8,157 nt of DNA from Mucilaginibacter sp. (GTDB lineage: Bacteria; Bacteroidota; Bacteroidia; Sphingobacteriales; Sphingobacteriaceae), in assembly GCA_019235595.1 (NCBI GenBank), contig JAFAKI010000375.1, positions 1 to 8,157 on the forward strand, read 5' to 3'. Made by a program: the position numbers and the translations under genes. Each line of letters starts with the position of its first letter. Position 1 is the stretch's first letter. Below are positions 1 to 5,120 of this stretch, one piece after another. The notes beneath the pieces were generated by a model. It did not search any database. It was not told where the DNA came from and was given only the letters and a program-made list of their open reading frames with translations.

Positions 1-622
1 TCAATAAAGCCAGCAGACTCAAAATGGAAGCTAATTTTAAGCTTTTTGCCGATTTTATCTCATCACTGAAACTAATGCTTGCCAATAAAGCGATCAGCAC
101 ATTCATCATACCAAATAAATACGCTGTGCGGATCAATCCAAGATAAGGAATCAACAGTAAAGGGAACACCAGCGAGGCAATCAGCGCGCCGATATAATCG
201 AAAGTGAATACACGCGATATCAGATCCTTAAACTCAAACCTGTCCTTCAGAATGCGCATCAGCAATGGGATCTCGAGGCCAACCAGTACGCCTGTAATCG
301 CAATCAGACCGTAAAGTACCACACGGAACGACATTACGCTTTCAAAAACGACGAACAGGATAGTCGAACTGGTGCCTCCTACCAAACCAACCAAAATCTC
401 GATCTTGATAAACCAGGCCAACAGGTTCTTATCAAAATATTTTGACAGCCAGGACCCAACGCCCATGGAGAAAAGATAAACCCCGATAATGGTTGAAAAC
501 TGCGTAACAGAATCGCCCAGCAGGTAGCTTGCCAGCGTGCCGCCGATCAGTTCATAGATCAGTCCGCAGGTGGCAATGATAAAAACAGATAGCAGTAATA
601 GAAAGGGCTTTTTTTTAGTCAT
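1..622 (-). CDS. Membrane-embedded spermidine synthase-like aminopropyltransferase, N-terminal part (truncated by window edge)
   Basis: The reading frame is open from an ATG at 622 to the left edge, giving 207 codons with no stop. The visible part is almost wholly hydrophobic, with about six or seven membrane helices (roughly residues 7-25, 42-60, 72-92, 98-120, 141-162, 164-184 and a last one starting near 196). The stretch CGLIYELIGGTLASYLLGDS (19-38), followed by QFSTIIGVYLFSMGVGSWLS (41-60), is typical of the membrane domain of long spermidine synthase-like proteins of about 500 residues. In those proteins a C-terminal Rossmann domain transfers aminopropyl groups from decarboxylated S-adenosylmethionine. 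That catalytic domain would lie outside the window, so activity cannot be judged. The gene starts 6 bases after the small membrane-protein gene and shares an operon with speD, which makes the donor substrate. I leave the symbol empty because the catalytic half is not visible. Confidence 0.88.
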   Translation of the reverse strand, partial: MTKKKPFLLLLSVFIIATCGLIYELIGGTLASYLLGDSVTQFSTIIGVYLFSMGVGSWLSKYFDKNLLAWFIKIEILVGLVGGTSSTILFVVFESVMSFRVVLYGLIAITGVLVGLEIPLLMRILKDRFEFKDLISRVFTFDYIGALIASLVFPLLLIPYLGLIRTAYLFGMMNVLIALLASISFSDEIKSAKSLKLASILSLLALL

Positions 623-628
623 CAGGTA

Positions 629-808
629 TTATTTATGATAGAATCTTACACCGTACCCCGAATGTGGCACGGGCCCGGTATAACCGGCATTGTGCGTAAC
701 TGTAGTGTCCTGCCAGTAAGCACGCCCGGTAAAAGCAGACCAGGTGAAAAAGCCAATGATGAGGCCTGCGATAATGATATAAATCTTATTTTCTTTGATC
801 AGCTTCAT
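629..808 (-). CDS. 59-residue single-pass membrane protein in the polyamine cluster, function unknown
   Basis: This is a small protein with a lysine-rich N-terminus (MKLIKENK), one hydrophobic helix at about residues 9-25 and a tail of about 30 residues rich in Tyr, Gly, His and Thr (for example HNAGYTGPVPHSGYGVRF). By the positive-inside rule the tail should face the periplasm. I do not recognise a family. It is not DUF350, which is often found in comparable clusters but has several helices. I chose the ATG at 808. The frame can be extended to a GTG at 865, but the extra 19 residues are unremarkable. The gene begins 67 bases after the DUF4178 gene ends and stops 6 bases before the aminopropyltransferase start, so it is probably co-transcribed. 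Position within the operon suggests an accessory subunit; that is inference. Confidence 0.7.
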   Translation of the reverse strand: MKLIKENKIYIIIAGLIIGFFTWSAFTGRAYWQDTTVTHNAGYTGPVPHSGYGVRFYHK

Positions 809-875
809 AATTGTAAAGGTGTTAATCGTCAGAGCCTGAAGTTTTTTTATAGGGCGAATAATCACTCAGCATCCA

Positions 876-2186
876 TCAGTTGGTTTCAAACCTCCGCATT
901 TTGTACCAGCAGTAAATCGGGTAAATCAGCAAGATCAGGACGGTAACCAGGATGTTCCGCCATAAAACCTCACTCTCGGTCACCTTAATATTCATCTGGT
1001 TAATATTAGGTGCACCTGCATAAGGATAGATATTCAGATGATATTTCCCTTGGGGAATACTGGAAATAGTTGTTTCAGCTGTTGAGCCACCCTCCGACCA
1101 TGACTCACCATCCTCATAGCCATGGTAATACTCAATCTCTTTGGTCAGATTCCATGTTTGATTATCTTTCTCGCTTACCAGCTCAATAGTCGACTCAAAC
1201 CAATTATTGTCCACCGGCGAAGATATCTCAACATCTAACGGTACGGTGCCATTATCCACTACAAAAGTCGGCGTACGGAACGACTTCATTTCATACGTTC
1301 CCGAATAGGCATTTTTGAGAGAATCGGCAGCACCCAGCGTTTGCAGGCCAAAATTGAATGAGCTGTCGAGCAGGTTTTTCTCGGGCCGCAAAACAACTAA
1401 CAATATCTGGATCACCATAACCAGAACGATCAATAAGCCCGTTACTTTGAGAATGTTTGCCCATCGGTGCATATAGGGCGAGGGTTCGTTGGCACCTACT
1501 TCCGATTTCTCGGGGAAATTTTCCAACGGAACATTAAACGCTTCAGCGATTTCCTGCGCCTTAATATATTGGCCAAGGTAATAATCGGTTTGATGATCGC
1601 GCAAACTTGTTTCTTTGGTGATCAGATAGGGTGGCAAAATATATTCCGAAGCGTTGATCCTCTCATTCAATACGTCCCAATCATATTCGCCTATTAAACC
1701 CGTTATAGCGGGAGTATATTTGTTATACAAACTATAGCTTATACCGTCCAGGCTTACACCATCATCGTCGTCATCTTCGATCTTGTCCAGTATCGGGTAA
1801 TGATCCTTTCCGGCAATCAGGCTCCAGTTGCCATTATACTCAGCCAGGAAGGCATAACCCTTCTCATAATTATACAGCATGTATTCGCGCCATTCATACC
1901 CTGTATCCACTTCCTTTTTCTCCATATAGGCGATTACCTTATATGGGAAATCTTTAAGTGTTCCCTTACTACCTAATGGCAACACCGGGGTATATTGCAG
2001 CGGTTTTAGCTTCTCTTTTACCTGGTATTTGAGCGAAGTGTGATTGAAATGCAGGTATGACATACAGTTTTGACAAACCACCACCTCGCAACCCTGCGCA
2101 TCATATAGCGTAAAGTTTTTGAGGCACTGCGGGCATTGCGCCTGCTCCTCAAATGGAAAATTCTTTAAATGTACACTTGCCGCCAT
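876..2186 (-). CDS. DUF4178 membrane protein with N-terminal zinc ribbon
   Basis: This is a 436-residue protein of unknown biochemical function. Residues 18-41 hold two CxxC knuckles (C18-C21 and C38-C41), a zinc-ribbon arrangement. Residues of about 68-205 match the general character of DUF4178: a GSKGTLKDFPYKVIAYME-type beta region, then WREYMLYN and GYAFLAEYNGNWSLI. An acidic run (137-142, about six Glu/Asp) lies inside it. A membrane helix spans about 246-267. After it comes an external beta-rich domain of about 140 residues with Trp/Tyr-rich strands, then a final helix at 411-428 and a short basic tail. The frame is open back to 2321, overlapping speD, but the ATG at 2186 is preferred: it has a strong Shine-Dalgarno sequence and starts one base after the speD stop. 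DUF4178 proteins recur beside SpeD and spermidine synthases, so a role in membrane polyamine chemistry is likely but unproven. Confidence 0.85.
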   Translation of the reverse strand: MAASVHLKNFPFEEQAQCPQCLKNFTLYDAQGCEVVVCQNCMSYLHFNHTSLKYQVKEKLKPLQYTPVLPLGSKGTLKDFPYKVIAYMEKKEVDTGYEWREYMLYNYEKGYAFLAEYNGNWSLIAGKDHYPILDKIEDDDDDGVSLDGISYSLYNKYTPAITGLIGEYDWDVLNERINASEYILPPYLITKETSLRDHQTDYYLGQYIKAQEIAEAFNVPLENFPEKSEVGANEPSPYMHRWANILKVTGLLIVLVMVIQILLVVLRPEKNLLDSSFNFGLQTLGAADSLKNAYSGTYEMKSFRTPTFVVDNGTVPLDVEISSPVDNNWFESTIELVSEKDNQTWNLTKEIEYYHGYEDGESWSEGGSTAETTISSIPQGKYHLNIYPYAGAPNINQMNIKVTESEVLWRNILVTVLILLIYPIYCWYKMRRFETN

Positions 2187-2187
2187 G

Positions 2188-2541
2188 TTACCTCCTGATT
2201 TCGTGTTTTTGTTTCTCAGACCCATCAAAAAATTCAAGCACGGCCTGGTAGATATCTCTTGCCTTATCATCATTTTCTTTTTGATAATTTGACAGGAAAA
2301 CATCGAAGGTGGCCAAACCAAACTCCGGCCAGGTATGGATGGATAAATGCGATTCCGTGAGACAGATTACCGCAGTAAAACCGCCATTTTGAAAATCGTG
2401 ATAGGTTTCTCCTACTTTCTGCAACTGATATTTTTGTATCAGTTGTTCAAATAATGTGCGGCTACTTGCGCTCCCGGCGAGTAGGTTGGTTTTAGTAGTT
2501 GAGAATGTCGAAAGAATATGAAGTCCGGGTTGATAAGGCAT
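2188..2541 (-). CDS. speD: S-adenosylmethionine decarboxylase, pyruvoyl-dependent bacterial SpeD family
   Basis: SpeD removes CO2 from S-adenosylmethionine to make the aminopropyl donor for spermidine synthesis. The 117-residue protein fits the short bacterial class related to the Thermotoga maritima enzyme. The core TESHLSIHTWPEFG (62-75) carries the self-cleavage site Glu63-Ser64, where Ser64 would become the pyruvoyl group, and the processing histidine His69. GLHIL sits near the N-terminus, as usual. The frame extends to a TTG at 2583, but the ATG at 2541 gives the normal family N-terminus and lies downstream of the likely promoter. Two expected active-site residues differ: the catalytic Cys (T. 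maritima Cys83) is Ser84 here, and Ser55 is Thr56. The protein is therefore either a working variant or has shifted substrate; some SpeD homologues are reported to decarboxylate arginine or ornithine. The next gene begins one base after its stop. Confidence 0.88.
   Translation of the reverse strand: MPYQPGLHILSTFSTTKTNLLAGSASSRTLFEQLIQKYQLQKVGETYHDFQNGGFTAVICLTESHLSIHTWPEFGLATFDVFLSNYQKENDDKARDIYQAVLEFFDGSEKQKHEIRR
2191..2196 (-). promoter_or_regulatory. Strong Shine-Dalgarno sequence for the DUF4178 gene
   Basis: The minus strand reads AGGAGG, then TAAC, then the ATG at 2186. This perfect anti-16S match at 4-base spacing decides the start against the longer frame. It is unusual here, because the other starts in the window lack a comparable site and Bacteroidota usually rely little on such pairing. 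It lies inside the last codons of speD, so it may tune translation of the second gene at a coupled junction. Confidence 0.75.
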
Positions 2542-2562
2542 TAACTTTTGCAATAAATCCCC

Positions 2563-2595
2563 TAAAGATATTAATACTTGCAAATAAATTACAAG
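2563..2595 (-). promoter_or_regulatory. Possible Bacteroidota-type promoter for the speD operon
   Basis: On the minus strand, TATCTTTA (2563-2570) resembles the TAnnTTTG -7 element with one mismatch. CTTG (2592-2595) lies 21 bases upstream as a partial -33 TTTG element. Transcription would start about 10-20 bases before the ATG at 2541 and downstream of the alternative TTG at 2583. Both elements are imperfect and the region is AT-rich, so chance similarity is possible. Confidence 0.35.
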
Positions 2596-2604
2596 AACTG
2601 TAAT
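2588..2604. repeat. Inverted repeat ATTACA-N5-TGTAAT upstream of speD
   Basis: A perfect 6-base inverted repeat with a 5-base spacer overlaps the possible -33 element of speD. It lies 24 bases after the stop of the GAF gene. It could be an operator, because a related TTACA-N7-TGTAA repeat lies at the GAF gene promoter. It could also be a weak AT-only hairpin downstream of the GAF gene, although only short broken T-runs follow it. Chance in an AT-rich gap cannot be excluded. Confidence 0.3.
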
Positions 2605-2628
2605 ATTTAAAATGATTATTATTTGCGC

Positions 2629-4998
2629 TTAAACAGCAATCCTTGACTTTCTATTATTAAATAACTCCTGGTAAACACTTTCGAATGAAAAATCCTGAGA
2701 AAGGAATTTGCTGGTTTCATATGCTACAGCAACGCGCAGCGCTTTAAGTCCGGATACCGCCTGCAGGTCTTCCACATCAAGATGCTCAACCTTGTGGGTT
2801 AATATTCCGGCCGATTGCAGGATGCGGATATAGCGACTATATTCGGCTTCTTCCTCCGCTTTTGAGTAAACGATAGTTATGGTACCTTCTGAAGTTATGC
2901 GCTCGTGAGAGCCTTTTATGTAGGCCTTATCGATGCGTTTTTTGATCACTTCATAACGGATATTGTAGGCACCATCAATATCAAAATGCTTTTCATCCAT
3001 CCTGAAACGGATGGCAATGGGTGCGCCAAAAACTAATATCAGCGATGTTACGCCAAGATGATAAGGCAGTATATGTTTTAACCGGTGCTGTTCTATTTCC
3101 ATTTCGGCAGTGACCAGCAGTTGCCATAAGCGCAAACGCTCCAAATCAGCAAGACCAAATTTCTTGTCAGGTGCTATTGAATTGCCGATGTACAAATTAT
3201 GCTCCACTCCATCGGTTTTAAATCGTTCAAAATAATGCGGAAAATATTTCTGAGCCTCTGCCTGCCTTTCGTCCAGTATGCTGATTAGTTTTTCATTTAC
3301 TAATGCTAATGTTTTTTCATAATTCCGGCGATTGGTATAAAATTCTCCTGTTAACGGATTTGCCCTTTCAAAATAACCATCAATATCATCCTTAAACGAG
3401 CCCTTAACTTTTGAAAACTGCGGATAAATATTTATCTCCAGGTAATGCAGGATATTTTGTTCCGTATCTGCCTTAATGCCAGATGATAGCTCATCCAGAA
3501 ACCCGTTTAAATCGTTTAAATATTGATCTGCCTTTGAGATGGCTTTCCCTTGTTCTAATTGCTCCAATAAAATAATCAGGTCGCCAAGCTGATCTTTGAG
3601 ATCATTTTTAACACTCAAGTTCCTGGTGACCGATGAGTTTTTTATATCCACTTCCCCATAGAGCGGGTAAACATTCTTAAAGGAAATTTCTTTCAGGTTA
3701 TAAGCTAATCCCAGGCCAAGGTTATAAATATAATTTTCAGCTTCGCGCCTGAACTTCCAGTTCACGCTTGGGTGCATGTTAGTATAGTTCTTTTGTATAA
3801 CTGCTATTACTTTGTTTTGATATTCCCTGATCTTATGGTCGAGCGTATCAATAAGGAAAGGCATTACAATTTCCAGCTTATGGGCATTTACGCTGTTTAA
3901 GACATTGACTTTAGATGAAACTAATTCTAATATGCCAAGCAATACACCATCCTTAACCATTGGCGCAAGGATCATGCTCCCAATACCCTGCGCTCTTAGT
4001 TGTTCTGCTTTTTGATTTAATGGATCATTCTCAGAATATTCAGACACGTTAGAAATAGCATAATATTCATGGTCATCGATCAGGTTTTGATAGGAAGTTT
4101 TTGAAAGTATAGCATGACATGCACTTTCATCCTTGTCTCCCAATAAGAAGCTGCGCATTTTTTCGCCGAATACCCTGCTGCTAAATTTACCTTCAGTTTT
4201 GTCAAAAGATGTGAATCCTACTCGCAGATCGGGTATTTTAAAGATCGATCTAAAAACAGAATCGATTATGCCTTGCATCGCCGGCCCCTCCGTCTCCGAA
4301 AGCAGGCTTGTTTTTAATATAGCAACTGCGTTTTCAACGGTAGCATCAAACAGGCTGACTAGGGCAAAACCTTTCATGATCCAGCTAGCCGGCGGGAATT
4401 TCTCTTTCCACAGATCCATATCATCATAATTATCTATTAAAAGCTTTATATCATTCTCAGTTAGCTTAATAACTTTTTCAGTGGGGATAATTTCAAGGAA
4501 ATCGGCGTTATACAATATGCGGTAATGTTTTATAATACCATCCGCTGTAGGTATATCATAAAAAAGCGGTTTTGAAAAATCCAGCTCGGTACCGTAAAAC
4601 TCGTTCAGTATCAAGCAGCAACTGGCAATATAAAATTGATGGTCATTAAAGTCGCGGATATTGATCTCGAAAGACGCTCCTGCCGCTTTCAAAATATTCT
4701 TAAACCTTTCTGTCTGATTAAATATCAATCCCTCATACGGGACACTTACGCCTTTAATTTCGTTGTAGGTAAGTAAAGGCTGGAATAAATCAGCCACCAA
4801 CCGGGAGATCAGCTCCTCGTTATCTTTGAGCTGAGCAATGGTCGTAATTCCATCTCTTAATTCGGGATGAGTATTTACCTCGCCCAGCAGTTTTTTTGCA
4901 CCCTCACTGTCAGGGGCTATCTGTTCCAGTTGCTCGATCACTTTATGGAATGAAAGTTTTATCTGGAACGGGTTATCAAGAAATTGTGGCAGAAGCAT
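2629..4998 (-). CDS. Large GAF-domain protein, function unknown
   Basis: This is a 789-residue protein without signal peptide or clear membrane helix, so probably cytoplasmic. Residues of about 225-390 look like a GAF sensory domain: the ISNVSEY strand (315-321), an AEQLRAQGIGSMILAPM segment (331-347) and the GVLLGILELVS strand (351-361) before a closing helix. The N-terminal 210 residues are mixed helical and unassigned. After the GAF domain comes a conserved-looking segment, YPLYGEVDIKNSSVTRNL (444-461), then a long, mainly helical and charged region to the end. No histidine kinase, GGDEF, EAL, helix-turn-helix or cyclase motif is visible, so I cannot name an output. The ATG at 4998 has no Shine-Dalgarno sequence but lies closely behind a TAnnTTTG element. 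The gene stands alone, after a terminator and 87 bases before speD. Large GAF proteins of this kind are, as I recall, common in Bacteroidota. Ligand and function are unknown. Confidence 0.85.
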   Translation of the reverse strand: MLLPQFLDNPFQIKLSFHKVIEQLEQIAPDSEGAKKLLGEVNTHPELRDGITTIAQLKDNEELISRLVADLFQPLLTYNEIKGVSVPYEGLIFNQTERFKNILKAAGASFEINIRDFNDHQFYIASCCLILNEFYGTELDFSKPLFYDIPTADGIIKHYRILYNADFLEIIPTEKVIKLTENDIKLLIDNYDDMDLWKEKFPPASWIMKGFALVSLFDATVENAVAILKTSLLSETEGPAMQGIIDSVFRSIFKIPDLRVGFTSFDKTEGKFSSRVFGEKMRSFLLGDKDESACHAILSKTSYQNLIDDHEYYAISNVSEYSENDPLNQKAEQLRAQGIGSMILAPMVKDGVLLGILELVSSKVNVLNSVNAHKLEIVMPFLIDTLDHKIREYQNKVIAVIQKNYTNMHPSVNWKFRREAENYIYNLGLGLAYNLKEISFKNVYPLYGEVDIKNSSVTRNLSVKNDLKDQLGDLIILLEQLEQGKAISKADQYLNDLNGFLDELSSGIKADTEQNILHYLEINIYPQFSKVKGSFKDDIDGYFERANPLTGEFYTNRRNYEKTLALVNEKLISILDERQAEAQKYFPHYFERFKTDGVEHNLYIGNSIAPDKKFGLADLERLRLWQLLVTAEMEIEQHRLKHILPYHLGVTSLILVFGAPIAIRFRMDEKHFDIDGAYNIRYEVIKKRIDKAYIKGSHERITSEGTITIVYSKAEEEAEYSRYIRILQSAGILTHKVEHLDVEDLQAVSGLKALRVAVAYETSKFLSQDFSFESVYQELFNNRKSRIAV

Positions 4999-5001
4999 AT
5001 T

Positions 5002-5018
5002 TTACAGGTTACTTGTAA
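5002..5018. repeat. Inverted repeat TTACA-N7-TGTAA at the GAF gene start region
   Basis: Five-base perfect arms surround a 7-base spacer. The repeat sits between the -7 element at 5020-5027 and the ATG at 4998, so it would cover the transcription start or leader. Its arms match those of the repeat upstream of speD. A shared operator is possible, but five-base AT-rich arms arise easily by chance. Confidence 0.25.
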
Positions 5019-5019
5019 T

Positions 5020-5027
5020 CAAAGTTA
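5020..5027 (-). promoter_or_regulatory. Bacteroidota -7 promoter element for the GAF gene
   Basis: The minus strand reads TAACTTTG, an exact match to TAnnTTTG, 21 bases upstream of the ATG at 4998. No TTTG is seen at the -33 position; that stretch is occupied by the terminator hairpin of the preceding gene. Transcription would begin about 15 bases before the start codon, giving a very short leader. Confidence 0.5.
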
Positions 5028-5030
5028 TAT

Positions 5031-5057
5031 AAAAAGCCTGCTTGTTTCTAGGCAGGC
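5031..5057 (-). terminator. Rho-independent terminator after the kinase-like/Omp85 gene
   Basis: On the minus strand a GC-rich stem GCCTGC/GCAGGC (5052-5057 with 5036-5041) encloses a 10-base loop and is followed directly by TTTTT (5031-5035). It begins 64 bases after the stop of the outer-membrane protein gene and separates that unit from the GAF gene. No T-run follows on the plus strand, so it acts in one direction only. Confidence 0.8.
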
Positions 5058-5120
5058 CGGTTTCTGGCATGTTGATGAATGTAAAATATCTTTTGTTAAA
5101 CACAATCAGGCGCGCCAATG

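Noticed and set aside
809..865. GTG at 865 as the start of the small membrane protein
   Set aside because: An ATG at 808 gives a compact protein starting with a Lys-rich stretch before the helix. The extension adds no recognisable feature, though it cannot be fully excluded.
635..946. Plus-strand open frames across the window (for example 635-946, 1467-1697, 4133-4429, 6019-6333, 6961-7278, 7294-7524)
   Set aside because: All lie opposite well-supported minus-strand genes, show no domain or family character, and have no start signals; they are shadows.
2187..2321. Longer DUF4178 frame starting at 2321 inside speD
   Set aside because: The extra 45 residues are the out-of-frame shadow of speD and lack family character, while the ATG at 2186 has a strong Shine-Dalgarno sequence.
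2542..2583. TTG at 2583 as the speD start
   Set aside because: It adds 14 residues not expected before the family N-terminus and would lie upstream of the likely transcription start. The ATG at 2541 gives a normal SpeD length.
2588..2604. Hairpin after the GAF gene as a rho-independent terminator
   Set aside because: The stem is six AT-rich pairs and no solid T-run follows, so termination here is not supported. It is listed only as an inverted repeat.
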